This document shows, one piece after another, positions 38,588 to 51,249 of a stretch of 64,000 bases of DNA. Under the pieces are notes generated by a model. That model had not been told where the DNA came from, searched no databases, and was given only the letters and a program-made list of their open reading frames with translations. Made by a program: the position numbers and the translations under genes. This DNA comes from Cymodocea nodosa (taxonomy: Eukaryota; Streptophyta; Magnoliopsida; Alismatales; Cymodoceaceae): the NCBI GenBank assembly GCA_036874045.1, contig JAZBRI010000003.1, positions 1,252,501-1,316,500 of the forward strand, in the 5' to 3' direction. Every line of letters starts with the position of its first letter. The first letter of the stretch is position 1.

Positions 38588-39133
38588 ATTATTAGGATCG
38601 GGCTACTATTATATTAAAAGTTTAAGTCGATAGTAAAGACATTACCAATTCTTTTAAGTAAGTCTTAGAATCCTTCATAAATTTGAGTTTGTGAGAGGAA
38701 CTATCATGATTAATCGCCTTCTCTCATAACTCTCTAAGGTTTTTTCTATTCTCTCATTAGGTCTATAAGGTTTCTCTACTTGTCTCCTCATAGGTTCCTA
38801 AAGTATTCACCTGTCGCTCACCTATAAGTTATTCAAGTATATCAACCTATCTTCTGTTGCGTCCCTTAATAGGTTCCTTAACAATACTCTCCCTAAATAT
38901 GTATCTCATAATGCATCCTTTAGGTTTCGATCCCACGTTTATGAGTAAGTTTTGATACCATTATTAAGATTGGACTACCATTATATCAAAAGCTCCAATT
39001 GATAGTAAGGATATTACCAATCTTTTTAAGTAAGTCATAGAATTTCTTTTATTGCAACCATTGTTAAGATTAGACTACCATTATATCAAAAGTTCTAGTT
39101 GATAGTAAAGAAGTTATCAATCTTTTTAAGTAA
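38588..39133. repeat. three dispersed copies of an 80-90 bp repeat
   Basis: Copies at about 38588-38673, 38958-39045 and 39058-39133 share a CCATTATTAAGAT-like start, TGGACTACCATTATATCAAA, a GATAGTAAGGA block and TTTTTAAGTAAGTC. Copies 2 and 3 are almost adjacent and copy 1 is 285 bp upstream. They lie directly before the copia gag remnant. Their identity is unknown. Confidence 0.7.
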
Positions 39134-42100
39134 TATGTTCAAGTTGATTGCTTACTTTAACAAATCAGGAAGAAGAGGCTAATGGCCATAAGGTTGAGAA
39201 AATACTACATTCTCTCACTCCCCAATTTGAACATATTATGGTTGCAATAAAAGAAGCTCACGACTTGGCTGAGATGACCATCTATGTACTCATAGGAACA
39301 TTGCAGGTAAATGAATAAAGGTTGAATGAGAAACAAGTTGAGGGTACATCCCAAGTTTCTCTAAAGTCTATTAAGCAAGCCTTCTAGTCAAGCTTCTCTA
39401 AAGGAAGACAAAGGGAAGGCTACATCCCAAGTTGAGGGTGATGTTTGAGGACGTCGTAAAGGTTGAGGGCATGGAAGATATAGTAATAAAGGTCGTGGTG
39501 GAAGACATCTAAGCTCGAAGAATGGTGATAACCAGGAAAATAGTCAAGATGGCCCAAACCATCGTAGTGGAAGAACATATGGATGTGGCAGAGGAAGAAG
39601 TAATTGCAAAAATAAATCTAATGTTGAATATTATTATTGTCATAAATATGGCCACTATGCATATGAGTGTAGGAGTAAAGCTAAGGAGCAAACATCAAAT
39701 TATACAAAAGAGGATAAGAATGAGGGGGATGACTATATTCTCCTCATGGCAACAATTGATGAGGTTGCAACAAAGGGACACATATGGCAACTAGACTCTG
39801 GATGCAACAATCATATGAGTGGTGATAAGAGTTTGTTTGTAGATCTTAATGAAGTTATACAAAGCAAAGTGAAATTTGTAGATCACAACTAGATTTTAGC
39901 CATTGGCAGAGGAAGGATTCCACTCAAGATAAAAAATGGTGACCACAAGTACATCTCAAATGTGTTGTATGTACCTTCAATGCAAAATAATTTGTTGAGC
40001 TTAGGTTAGTTATTGGAGAAAGAGTACAATTTATAGCATAGTGATGATCACTTGGTGGTCATGGATCAGTCTAGAGTACCACTACTTAAAGCTTTGTGAA
40101 TGAAGAATTATACTTTTCTAGTGGATTTCACACATGACATGTATGCTTGTTTGAGTGCATTAATGTAGAATGAATCATGGTTGTGGCATTTGCACTATGG
40201 TCATTTAAACTTTAAGGGCCTAAAGCTTCTTTCTCGAGAGGAAATGGTTACAGGCATGCCATCAATACACCACCCAAATCAGTTGTGTAAGGCTTGCACC
40301 TTAGGGAAACAAAGTAAATTACCCTTTTTAACTGGGAAAATTCAACATGCGACATAACATCTTCAATTGGTCCACTCAGATGTTTGTGGTCTAATGAATG
40401 TTACTTCTAACGGTGGTAATTGGTATTTCCTTACCTTTATTGATGTTTTTCAAAGAAAACTTGGGTCTATTTCTTGTAGTAAAAGTTTGAAGTATTTAGT
40501 TTCAAGGTGTTTAAAACATTTGTAGAAAGACAAAGTGTTTATCCATTTAAAACTTTGGGGATCAATGGGGATGGCAAGTATAACTCAAATGAGTTTAATA
40601 ACTACTACAAAGAATCTGGAATTAGACATGAAGTTACATTCTCATACACTCCCCAACATAATGGTATCGTTGAGCGAAAAAATAGAACAATCATAACATG
40701 GCAAGGAGTATGTCAAAGGCAAAAGGCATGCCCAATACTTTCTGGGCAAAGGGTGTTGCATGCTCAATTTATTTGCTGAATAGTTCTCCAACATTTAGGT
40801 ATATGCATGGAGGTTATAAACTATTTAATCCCACAAGCAATAAAATTGTTGTTAATAGGGATGCTTTATTTGACGAAGGAGCTTTATGGAATTGGGAGAA
40901 CTCAGCTAGCATGAGCACTGCAAGGAATTTCTCATGCATGGTTGAAGACCCATTTGAAGCAACAAAGTGTGAAGGAGATCTTCATCTAGGTGGTATCATT
41001 GAGGAGGGTGTTGGGCCATGTGAACAAATAGAGGTGTCTGTTGAAGGTGTAAGATCAACAACCCTACATCATCAGGTTGGTACACCAGTACTTGGTGGTA
41101 GTCATCCAAGAAGGCAACGCTAATTACCTTACATGATTATAAGGTTTGACAATGTTGCGAATGATGAAAATGATTCATTACATCTTGCTATGTATACAAA
41201 GTGTGAACTAGCGTCGACTTTAGAGGCATTGAAGGATGAGAAGTGGCTAACAACTATGCATGAAGAGTTAAAGGCTATAGAGAAAAATAAGACTTGGGAG
41301 CTCACACATCTACCGCCAAATCATAAAGTTCTAGATGTGAAGTGTGTGTTTAAGTTGAAAAGGAGACCAAATGGAGAGATTGAATGCTACAAGGCAACAC
41401 TTGTGGTGAAAGGCTTTAAGCAAGAATATGGTTGTGATTATCTAGAGGTTTTTGCACCAGTGGCTTGTATAGAAACAGTGCAATTGATCATTGTCTTGGC
41501 ATCTCGTCGTCATTGGAAAATCTACCATATGGATGTGAAGTTAGCCTTCCTCAATGGTTCTCTCAAGGAGGAGGTTTATATTAAATAGCCCCTAGGCCTC
41601 ATGAAGCTAGGATAAGATGAGAAAGTATATCTACAACATAAGGCCTTGTACGATCTTAAACAAGCCCCTAAGGCATAGAATGACTACATTGATTTCTTCT
41701 TTCACAGTATTGGGTTCAAGAGATGCACCACTAATAATGTTATTTATGTGAATATCAGTGGTGATAAGGTGCTACATGTGGGTTTGTATGTTGATGATCT
41801 TGTGTTTACAAGTGATGTTGCAACTATGATTGAGGGAGTTTAAACAAACCATGATCATTAGATATGAGATGATAGATTTTGGTGAAATATCGTATTTCCT
41901 TGGTCTGGAAATACAACAGAGAAGTGATGGGGTTTTCATTTGTCAAGAGAGTTATGCCAAAGCAATTTTAAAGAGGTTTCATATGGAAGAGCGCAATCCA
42001 TGCAAGACACTTGTAGAAGTTGGAACAAAGCTGTCAAAGTTTGAAGAGGGAGCATCTATTGATTCTACATATTTTAAGTAGCTTATTTGTTCGTTAAGAT

Positions 42101-42605
42101 ACTTGACCTATACCTATCTTGATATCATGTAGGGTGTAGGGCTAATTAGTAAATTTGTTGAACAGCCACAACAGTCATACATGTAGGTGGCTAAAAGGAT
42201 ATTGCATTATATAAAAGGAATGCAAAGACATGGCTTGTTCTATGGTATAGGTAAAATTGATTAGTTGGTCGGATTTTTTAATAATGATTGGGGGTGGAGA
42301 TCTAGATGATCGACGAAGTACAAACTATATATTTAGTTTGAGAGCATCCTTCTTTTGGTTATCTAAAAAGCAATATGTGATTGCATTATTGTCTTATGAA
42401 GCAGAATATGTAGCGACAACCAATGCATGTCAAGCTATTTGGATCAAGTAGCTTACGAAGGGCTTCAATTTCCATTGCTTAAACTCATACAAATTTTTAT
42501 TGATAATAAAAACCCAATAGCACATGGGAGGAGTAAACACATCAAGATAAGATTTCATTTCTTGCAAGACCAAGTTCAGAATGATAGATTAAAACTTACT
42601 TAAAG
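39134..42605 (+). mobile_element. Ty1/copia retrotransposon fossil, internal part without LTRs
   Basis: Domains follow copia order: late gag (about 39170-39330), the zinc-knuckle region (about 39620-39680), protease (about 39790-39830, with DSGCNNHMSG), GAG-pre-integrase and integrase (about 40180-40800), reverse transcriptase (about 41150-41830, with YVDD near 41790) and RNase H (about 42260-42600). The longest open pieces are at 40698-41123 and 41133-41588. Integrase lies before RT, which marks copia. No matching LTRs, primer site or 5' gag were found on either side. It is broken many times, though RT similarity is clear, so it looks moderately old. Confidence 0.88.
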
Positions 42606-45600
42606 AGGGTTTATTCATGAGAGAAAGTAGTGAAAAGAAAAGTAGCGAAAGAATGTCACTTTTTGTCCTCACTTTTTGGAGAAAGTTTTTCAAGAAGAAA
42701 TAACGTCGTCATCTTTCTCGAACTGAAGAGTCTAAAAATGACAAAAAGTGAGAAAAAGTGAGGGAAAAAAAGGAAAAATAGAAAAAAAAAGGAAATATAA
42801 TTTGTTAAATTTGTATGTTAAAAAATAATGATAAAATAATAATATTAATTAATAATTATAATAATAATAAATTTTTATAATGTGTTAAATTTATATTAAC
42901 TTTATAATGTATAATGTATTCTTACAAAGAATGTACATATTTTTAATTTTTCTATAAACTTAATATGTCTACAAATATTTTTATATCATTCATTTATATT
43001 TTAATACATTTTGTTATTTTTTTACTTTTTAATTAGTACGTAAATATCATAATTTTTTAATGATTTTTTGTAATTTTATTTTTTATTATTTTTTAAACTT
43101 TTAGACACTTTATTTATTTATTTTTTAGGTGTACATCAAACCATTGAAATATGATTTGTTGAGAGGCACGTTAAGGTGATTAAAAAATAAGGTCAGAATT
43201 AAGGAAAAATTTTGTTAGAAAAATTATTCTGATCTATGGGTTGTTTTTTTAATCATGAACAGTTGTGTCTTTTCACGAAGGGTCATATCCTTCCATGCAG
43301 TCTACGCGTATTAGGTTTTTTTTATTAGAGAAGAAGTGTGATTGTGCACATTAAAATCTCTCAGTTTTTACGATTACACACATTCATCTTGTTTAAATAT
43401 ATATTGACGATAACAATAAACATAATTTTTAATTGATATCATATTCGAGCCGTGCACACAATAATCCTACGATATGATCATTGGCTACGACGCGTGTTAC
43501 GTGAAGAAATTAGACGAAACATTTGATTGTGAAGGTTTACTTTTGAACTGAACACATGTGGTGCGGTGTCAAATCTACTTGCTCAATACGAAGATTACAA
43601 AATAACATTGGCAAATAAATAAACGCATTCTTTTTTTTTCATTTTCATAAATAAGCCTGTTATTATCTTCATGCGATTTGATAATTATATTAACCTATAC
43701 ATCACCACTACATTGTTTTCGTTTTTTCTTTTGGGAATCGGCATTTCGTCATGCATCGTCCCGTTTTTGTTTTATAATTGTAATGTTTTTATCTGGGTAA
43801 AGTCTGACAATTATCGCCGGCAAACACGGATTAATTAATTCAACTAACTTCACACTAATTTATGACGTTGATTATAAGAGTACGACAAATTACTTAAACA
43901 TCAAGAGAAGGGATTAGTACAGGTAAAAAAAAGTAGAGAAAGGTAGGTGAAAAAAAAAAAAGGGAAATTTTTTTTCTTCTGATATTAGATGATAGTAGAA
44001 AAACAGGGGAATTATTTTTTCTTTCTTTTCAAATATAAAAGAAACTTATCATTTGTATTTCTAACCATTTTGATTGAAAACTTAAGGAAATTTTTTTTCT
44101 ACGAAGCTTGCATGGACAAATTTTTCTTCACATGTGAAGATTCGATAGTCGACAATTATTTAAGAAAAAATTAATAAATAAATAAAAGAAAACATAATAA
44201 AAGAGAAGAAAATAAAAGTATAAAAATTATTTATTTATAATAATATTAGTCTTATTTATAAAAATTATTAGTCTTATTTATTATCTTAAAAATAAATTTA
44301 AAGTATAAAAATTATTTATTTATAATCTATATTCTTTTACTTTCCTCTATTGAATGTACATCAATACATTCAAATTTTTTAAATTTCTTAGACTTTCTTG
44401 AATTTTCTAAATATGCACTGATACTTTTAAATTTTTTAAACTTTCTTCAGGTTTCGATTTCCCTCATTGGAAATTACAAGAATTTTTTTCCCCTACATAC
44501 CACTGTGGATACCTTAATATGCCTATTTGTCAGTAAACCTTTTTAAAACCTTGCTTTTGTCAAAATTTTTAGTATAGTTAATGGTTGTAAGTTAATATCT
44601 GCTCATGATACATGACAATACGATATTTTAAAATAAAAACAAATTAAAAAGACAAGAAATAACTCTTACTTTTGTTATGAGTATGGTGGGTTTATTTGTT
44701 TGTGATAAAAAACAAACAGGTTTCCGATCTGAGTTCATTTCCCACTTCCAAACAAGTTGTTCTTGCAAGTTAGAGTGCACAACTGCAAGCATATTGACAA
44801 AAGAACTCTCTCTCAGCATATGATACATGTGAAATAACTCGGCCTAATGAAGAGAAGCAAGATAATGTCAAACTCCTTGAACGAAAATCAGAAAGGGTGT
44901 GCTATAACCTGAGTTATAATCTCATTATGTGAGATCGATGAAATTGATAAATTCTTGTAGCTAACTATTCATCTGTGTGAGATATGCTTGTTCAGAAACT
45001 GAAGTATGGACAGGTGGTAATGATAAATTCCCTTTCAGTAAAAACATATGCTAGAAAACCATAACGTTAGAAACCTATTGAGATAAACAGTTCAGTCGTT
45101 TAGATAAAGATTAAACCCACAGGCTTGGATGCAAAACAGTGTTTGTTATCGGTCACATGGGAAGAGATCAAATTATTATCACAGTGTGGGGTTGGTTGCA
45201 CATTTACAAACTAACATAATCAACATGAATGTCTGGAAACATTGAAAGAGAAAACACTTGAAATAAATCAAAATTAATAGAAACAACCCAAGGATGTGAT
45301 GATCTTGCTGATACAAGCAACTGAACAACGCACAGTTGGGGAGATAGGTATCATTCATGACACGTAACTATAAGCAATGCTACTAGAATAATGAGAAAGA
45401 GCAAAAAGTAGAATTCCAACTTCCCAATCCTGGTAAAGTAGAGTTGGTCAGATTATGATGCAGATGGTAACCATTTGAAACAAATATCATATATGGATGG
45501 TGTATTTCTTAGCATCAAACCTTAGGTATAATGAAAAAGGGGAAAAAGGGAAGCATCACATGCACATCTGGTGCAGCATTTTAAAGTTAAGGATGCTTAA

Positions 45601-46185
45601 ATGTAGTTGAAAATATCGAAATAAACAAAGAATTACACACTTTGTTGGAAGAGTGTGGGCAAAGAACTTCAGTACAAGATTCTAAAATCAAGCTACCAAC
45701 ATGAAAAACAGGAATCTTGATGAGCAGCACAAAAATAGTTGATACAATGGCAAAAGTAAAATTAACGTGACACATTTACAGGAGACTAAACTGGTGAAAG
45801 GAAAACCACAAAAATAAATGTAATGCAATCCCAACAAAAATTGAGAAAAGATATTGCAATTGAATTGTTTAGTCTTTATTGATTTAGCTGTTGTGACAAA
45901 GGGAAGACAGCTCTATGTATGTATTCCAGAAAGCATTGTCCATGTACTTGAAGAAGACAGATTATTAACTGTTAAGGTACACTAGTACGTCCTGCTTCAA
46001 CACAGAACCACCATTTGAACTGGATGGGGCATCAAAAAATACATCAACAGGCTCATTCATTTAATGTTTCGATATATATTATATCCGAATGAAAAGACAG
46101 GAAGAAAGGGTAAAAAAGGGCATGACAAATAGGAGATTCATGACATACCAAAATACAGACCCAAGGTTTGTGTATTAACCTCATG
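42606..46185. other. intergenic: spacer and 3' flank of the clathrin adaptor gene
   Basis: The first 2 kb are very AT-rich with poly(A)/poly(T) runs. A 12-bp inverted repeat (42656-42667 and 42740-42751, TCACTTTTTGTC and its complement) could form a hairpin. From about 44600 the composition becomes more gene-like, and 45880-46185 probably contains the 3' UTR of the adaptor gene. Short minus-strand frames at 44628-44828 and 45587-45775 have no recognisable domain and are not called. Confidence 0.45.
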
Positions 46186-48090
46186 CTAAGGAGCGGTGTA
46201 GTATCCATAAGGCACTGGTCCGGTCATATTAGTGTAGCCCATCGAAAGCTTGTTCAGACTGGACTGGCCTTGCATCCCATCCCTGGTGTACTGCTGCCAC
46301 AGCAATTGTTCCTGGATCAAAAGCTGCTGCTTCTTCTCTACTTCCGCCATCTGGACGTAGGAAGGCGGCGGCACGGATAGAGATGCGGCGAAAGGATCCT
46401 CGTTACCGATCGTTGTCACGCTTCCATCGGGAGCCGGAAGGGCAAGGACTTGTGTGGCTTTACTGCCGGGCATTGGAAGAGCGACGCTGCTAGAGCTACC
46501 ACCGGCCGCTTTCGCGTTCACGTGTTGTCGCACGGCACCTTGCTCGTAAATGCCATCCAACAGAAGAGGATCGAAACCTCCGGCCATCGCTGCCTTCTGC
46601 TTTGAGAGGTTGCTCGCTGTTTCGACGAGCGCCAGCTCCCAGTCCGGGCACTCTGTCGCTGGTGTCTGCCAGGCGGAGGTCACAGCAGGTTCGCCTCCTT
46701 CGGAAGGGAATGCCTCCCATTCGCCATTTTTCCTCAGAGTTGATGTCGATCCACTGCTCGTGAATAGGGATAGTGCTAGCTTGTTCCCCTGATCATCGGC
46801 AGTCATGGTGTTGTCCTCCCTGAGATCCACCAGATTGCCACTTTCCTGTGGTGGCTGTTTCTGTTGCGGCTGCTCCTGTTTCTTCTCGACCTCCGGAACC
46901 TTAACTGATTCTTTCGGCTCGTAGCCCTCAGGCGCAGGGAGTGCCTTGATAGCTCCCATCTCCTCCACATACTCTTCTTCCTCCGCCGGAGCCGCCACAA
47001 CTCTTTCCTCCCGTCTAGCCCTCTCGAACTCTGGGCTCCTGGCATTCCTCGCCTTATCCCTCAAAATTTCTTCCAGTGTCTCCAATATACTGTCCTTGAT
47101 CCTCTCCACTTCTGGATACTCCGACGACCTCGCAAGCCCCGTATCCCTGCACCAATTGTAGAACCCAACGAGTTCACCGATCTGCTTCGCCCCATTCGCA
47201 TACCACTCAAATGCCTTCACGCAATCCGTATACTCCAGATCGACGAACCTCTCGATCAATACCGACAACACATCGCAGACTTCTGCGTAAAGCTGGAAAC
47301 TTTCCCTCACGATGGGATAAAGTGCCACCAGGACCATCCTGCTGCTCTTCGCTCTCCCGCTGGGCCGGCACGTGAGAAACTTATCCATCAGCTTCTGCAA
47401 ATTGCTCATCCAATCTAGAAGCACCTCCGGCTTCATCTCCCTCGCCGGCGTCCTCTGTTGCTTCCTATACCCATCTCTCCTCTCATCATCGTACCGTCTC
47501 TCGCGATCGTAGTCGCTTTCCGAATGGTACCCTTTCTCCCTCTCATTCCTATAGTAGCCTTTCTCCCTCTCATTCCTATCGCCCCAGCCACTTCCATGTC
47601 CATCTCTGCTACACTGCTTCTTCTCAAAAACCACACACTCCAGCTTCTGGTCGAGGTAAAGCGCGTAGGATCTGACGAAAGCCGAATGGTCCCAGCTGCT
47701 GGAATGGGCCTCGTCCCTGAAATCCGTCATGTTGAGCAACCTCGCCCCCCTCCTCGTGGCGTACATGATCTCCTCTTGGAACCCACGGTCCCCGTCAGCG
47801 AGGAGACGGTGGACGAGCATGAGGGTTTTGAGGGCGACGATCCAGTCCCTGGTCTTGCCGAGCCGACGGGAGACGGCCGAGATGCAGGCAGCGACATTTG
47901 GACGGTTGGAGGAGGTCAGCGAGAAGATCTCCCGGATGTACTTATCGCTCGCCGGTTCGTCCTCGTGCGACGTCGCCTTGACCACGGCAACGTCGATCTC
48001 CGGCGCGACGTTGCTCGACACCTTCGCGATGCTTATGCTCGTCTGGTCTTTCACCGCCCCCAGCGCCTTCCGGATCGTGCTCCCCGCCAT
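46186..48090 (-). CDS. putative clathrin assembly protein, AP180/ANTH family (634 aa)
   Basis: It is a cytosolic adaptor that binds phosphoinositides and clathrin at the plasma membrane or trans-Golgi/cell plate. It is intronless. The N-terminus (IRKALGAVKDQTSISIAKV) opens the ANTH domain, about residues 24-160, with ATSHEDEPASDKYIREIF and RDEAHSSSWDHSAFVRSYA. A charged RE/K/Y-rich insert (about 165-215) follows, then the second ANTH half (VLLDWMSNLQKLMDKFL.. to about 345). The tail has LVDL (clathrin-box-like) and a DPF motif (AP-2 binding), is Gln-rich, and ends YGYYTAP. It resembles Arabidopsis At2g25430/At4g32285 (ECA4/ECA2 group) in size and order, so it belongs to the long plant subgroup with a tandem DPF/Gln-rich tail. 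The start is the only ATG before the ANTH domain. Confidence 0.93.
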   Translation of the reverse strand: MAGSTIRKALGAVKDQTSISIAKVSSNVAPEIDVAVVKATSHEDEPASDKYIREIFSLTSSNRPNVAACISAVSRRLGKTRDWIVALKTLMLVHRLLADGDRGFQEEIMYATRRGARLLNMTDFRDEAHSSSWDHSAFVRSYALYLDQKLECVVFEKKQCSRDGHGSGWGDRNEREKGYYRNEREKGYHSESDYDRERRYDDERRDGYRKQQRTPAREMKPEVLLDWMSNLQKLMDKFLTCRPSGRAKSSRMVLVALYPIVRESFQLYAEVCDVLSVLIERFVDLEYTDCVKAFEWYANGAKQIGELVGFYNWCRDTGLARSSEYPEVERIKDSILETLEEILRDKARNARSPEFERARREERVVAAPAEEEEYVEEMGAIKALPAPEGYEPKESVKVPEVEKKQEQPQQKQPPQESGNLVDLREDNTMTADDQGNKLALSLFTSSGSTSTLRKNGEWEAFPSEGGEPAVTSAWQTPATECPDWELALVETASNLSKQKAAMAGGFDPLLLDGIYEQGAVRQHVNAKAAGGSSSSVALPMPGSKATQVLALPAPDGSVTTIGNEDPFAASLSVPPPSYVQMAEVEKKQQLLIQEQLLWQQYTRDGMQGQSSLNKLSMGYTNMTGPVPYGYYTAP

Positions 48091-49554
48091 CTCCGATCCC
48101 CCGAAAACCAGATCTTCCTTGCAAAGATAAGATTTTTGGGACCAATAATGCTGTGAATTTTTTTTCTTTCCTCTTCCCCTGCAAGTGAGATCTGGCCGAA
48201 GTGGCGAACGAGTGGAGCAGCGATGCGTATACCAGTTTATGGTTTATATTTCCGTGGACGATTATGGGCATGGGTGAAGTCTAGAGCTTTGCCGTGTGAA
48301 TTGTAATTTATTATTTATCTTGAGGGTAGAATAGGTAAAATGGGTAGCAACTTTTGACTTGGTCGCCGAAGGAAGGTCGGTCTTGGCAAACCGCGTCCAA
48401 CTTTTTGGAGTTTTTCTGGATTACTATTAAGGAAGCATGGGTGTAAATTACTTGTTCCTTTATTTTTATAAATGATACACTTGGATTTCTTTCACAATTA
48501 TGCCAAGCTGGGATGTCATCGCCCACACACACACACACCTATCAAGGGAGTTTGAACACGCAGAAATAAATGAAAACGAATAGAATTTTCTAAAAAAATT
48601 ATGCTTTAGATGGGTATTAAGCTATCAGTTCTTAATATGATGCATACACTACACACACACGGAGCTAATCAAGCCTTGGAACTTCTTCTTCTTCTTTTCT
48701 TCCATTGTTTTCTTTAAATATCATTATCTTACTTGGTGTGCGATTACAACACTTTTCACTAAAAATCGTTAAGCGTGATAAAATGCCATCTCAATTCATT
48801 TCTGCAGAAATTACCTTTCCAAATTAGGCCTCATGGATTACATTTTGTTCATTTCAAGGGGTCGGACTTTTCTTCCTCGACCAACAAGTAAGCTCTCGTG
48901 TTTATAAGTGAGTTCACAGGTGACACATCCATAATCTTAAATTCCTCTCTTCTGATATATTAGCTAGCGAATGCCCTAGGAAGACACAAAAATCTATAAA
49001 TCATCTTCTAATTGAAGGGCAATGACTGTCACAATAAGCTTGATTAAAATTTGTGGGTTAGAGGATATCTAGCAGCAGGTGTTGTTATGTGTTGACTTAA
49101 GACCTGCACACAATAAGGAATATCTAGCCTGAAAACCATGAAAAAGAGGAACTTCCCGATCAACCTATGGTACACAGTGAGATCTTTTAAAGAGTTCTGA
49201 ATTATAATTCTGTGAAATATCATATCTTAAAACCAATAGAGTAAATTTACACACATATATTCATAACATATTTGTTAAAATATGTCACAAGTTAAAAAAA
49301 TGTAAACAATCTCACATCCATGAGTGTTGAAATGAAATAAAACCTAAACTAATATATGATAATCTTTTTTACTCATTATCAATTAATTTTAAGATGAATT
49401 ATTTTACATCTCCAATTCGGGTGAGAGAGGTCTCTGCAGTCTCATGGTATTTTCCTATGGACCGCGTGTAATCACTTCGCTAGATTTCATTTCATCCCCC
49501 CCTCTTGAGCTCTTCGATAATAAGCAAGGCAGAAAATTATTTCATGATCTGATA
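48091..49554. other. intergenic: clathrin adaptor 5' flank and PPR 3' flank
   Basis: Both neighbours are on the minus strand. The sequence nearest the adaptor start (48091-48250) is less AT-rich and is the likely leader and promoter. A (CA)n microsatellite lies at 48524-48538, and a short CA run occurs near 48650. Nothing else coding is seen. Confidence 0.5.
48524..48538. repeat. (CA)n microsatellite
   Basis: It has about seven perfect CA units in the upstream flank of the adaptor gene. Confidence 0.9.
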
Positions 49555-51249
49555 CTATGAACTCTCTATTTCAAAATGTGCTTTGAGCCAGTCAACAGTC
49601 TGAAAAAGCTCAATGCAATTATGGTGTGATTCTCCACCCATGACAAATTCATGAACGACACTGTTAACCTCAATGCAACTGCATCCAGGAACTTTCTGAA
49701 CACCCTTCCCTTTCATCAACTTCCTCAGCTTCACAACCTCTTTCCACTGGTTTCTAGATGCATAGATATTTGATAGCAGCACATGACACCAACCATCCCC
49801 AGGGTCCAGTCCTGAAACAAGTCGTAGAAACCATTCACCAGGATCAAGGTCACCATGTATCCTGCATGCACTAAGATAAGCACCCAACACGGCCAAATTG
49901 GGTTCAATGGGCATACCAAGTATAAGTTCTCGAGCCTCATCCATGAGACCTGCTCGACAAAGAAGATCCACCATGCAACCATAGTGTTCGACCTTGGGAG
50001 TTATGCGGAACTCAAGGCACATACGATGAAATTGTCTACGACCCTCAGTCACAGCTCCAATATGACTACATGCAGATAAAACGCCAACAAATGTTACATC
50101 ATTAGGCGGCACACGTTCTACCTCCATCTCCTTGAACAAAGCTAATGCATGGTCCCCCTGCCCATCCATCGCCAGCCCACAGAGCATGGCATTCCATGTG
50201 GCCACGTTTTTAGTACCCAACCCGTGGAAAACTTGAAGTCCAAGATCCACACTCCCGCACTTGGCATACATATCAACGAGTGAAGTGCCCAACACAATAT
50301 CATGCCTAAACAAATTCTTGTCCATGTAAAAGTGAATCCATTTCCCCATCTCAAGTGCCCCAACCTGCGAGCAAGCTGAGAGTGCACTTGCCAGCGTCAC
50401 AGCATCAGGCTGAACACCGACCTGGAACATCTCCTTCACCAAAAGCAAAGCCTCAATGGCCCTCCCACTCTGCACGTATCCTGAGATCATCGAGCTCCAT
50501 GACCACAAATCTTTACGGGGCATCTCATCAAATAAGTCCCTAGCAAGATCCACGTAACCCATCTTACAGTACCCATTAACAGCCACATTCCAGGAAGCCA
50601 CGTCTCTGTTGGGCATTTCATCGAACAGCTCCCTGCCCCTCCTCACGTCCCCATTCGCGAAGCACCCGGCAACCACGGCGTTCCAGATAATCGGATTCTT
50701 CTCGCTACCGACTTCTTCGAACACGCGAATCCCACCATCCAAATCACCACATTTACAGTAAAAGTTCACGAGAGCACTTCTAACGTACCCATCAAGCTGT
50801 AGTCCACAAACCACCGAACTCCCATGAACAGCCCTACCCTTACCGAAGTCACCACCCAAACAGCACGCCTTCAGAACGAAAACAATCGAGAACTTGTATG
50901 GAACAATACCTCGTGACCTCATGCGATCGTAGTAGAGAATGGCGGCCAGGTGGTCCTTCACGGCCACGGAGGAACGGACCATAGCGGTCCAGGTGAAAAC
51001 GTTGGGGTCGTGGAGGGTTTCGAAGATGAAGGAGGTGTGGGAGGGAGGGTTGAGAAGGGAAGACGCCTCGACGAGCCGTGTGGCAACGATGGGTTCCGCG
51101 GAGTGGCCGAGGAGGATGGCGCGGGCGTGAACCTGGTGGAATCGGGTGGGGGTGTTGCAGGATGTCAAGAGGGCGAGGGTGGTGGAGACCGAGGTCGAGG
51201 AGAGACGGCGGAGGAGTGAAGGAAGTGATCCGGCGGTGGTCACGAGCAT
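49555..51249 (-). CDS. PLS-class pentatricopeptide repeat protein with E/E+ end (564 aa)
   Basis: Such proteins bind organelle RNA sequence-specifically, and the E/E+ subgroup usually takes part in C-to-U editing with a DYW partner supplied in trans. It is intronless, as usual for the family. Residues 1-50 are Ser/Thr/Arg/Leu-rich, consistent with organelle targeting. Repeats include VFTWTAMVRS, IIWNAVVAGC, ASWNVAVNGYCKMG, LWSWSSMISGYVQSG, VATWNAMLCGLAMDG and NDVTFVGVLSACSHIG, with LVDMYAKCG in the S/L series. The E region begins near EPNLAVLGAYLSACRIH, and the protein ends in the E+ part (VPGCSCIEVNSVVHEF, HHNCIELFQTVDWLKAH) with no DYW deaminase. Upstream out-of-frame ATGs occur about 40 nt before the chosen start. 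The editing target cannot be told. Confidence 0.93.
   Translation of the reverse strand: MLVTTAGSLPSLLRRLSSTSVSTTLALLTSCNTPTRFHQVHARAILLGHSAEPIVATRLVEASSLLNPPSHTSFIFETLHDPNVFTWTAMVRSSVAVKDHLAAILYYDRMRSRGIVPYKFSIVFVLKACCLGGDFGKGRAVHGSSVVCGLQLDGYVRSALVNFYCKCGDLDGGIRVFEEVGSEKNPIIWNAVVAGCFANGDVRRGRELFDEMPNRDVASWNVAVNGYCKMGYVDLARDLFDEMPRKDLWSWSSMISGYVQSGRAIEALLLVKEMFQVGVQPDAVTLASALSACSQVGALEMGKWIHFYMDKNLFRHDIVLGTSLVDMYAKCGSVDLGLQVFHGLGTKNVATWNAMLCGLAMDGQGDHALALFKEMEVERVPPNDVTFVGVLSACSHIGAVTEGRRQFHRMCLEFRITPKVEHYGCMVDLLCRAGLMDEARELILGMPIEPNLAVLGAYLSACRIHGDLDPGEWFLRLVSGLDPGDGWCHVLLSNIYASRNQWKEVVKLRKLMKGKGVQKVPGCSCIEVNSVVHEFVMGGESHHNCIELFQTVDWLKAHFEIESS

Noticed and set aside
44628-44828. Minus-strand 66-codon frame in the clathrin adaptor 3' flank
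   Set aside because: No recognisable domain and no supporting splice partners. It may be 3' transcribed sequence but not a supported gene.
47458-48156. 232-codon frame opposite the clathrin adaptor
   Set aside because: It is the antisense shadow of a GC-rich real coding sequence and has no recognisable domain.
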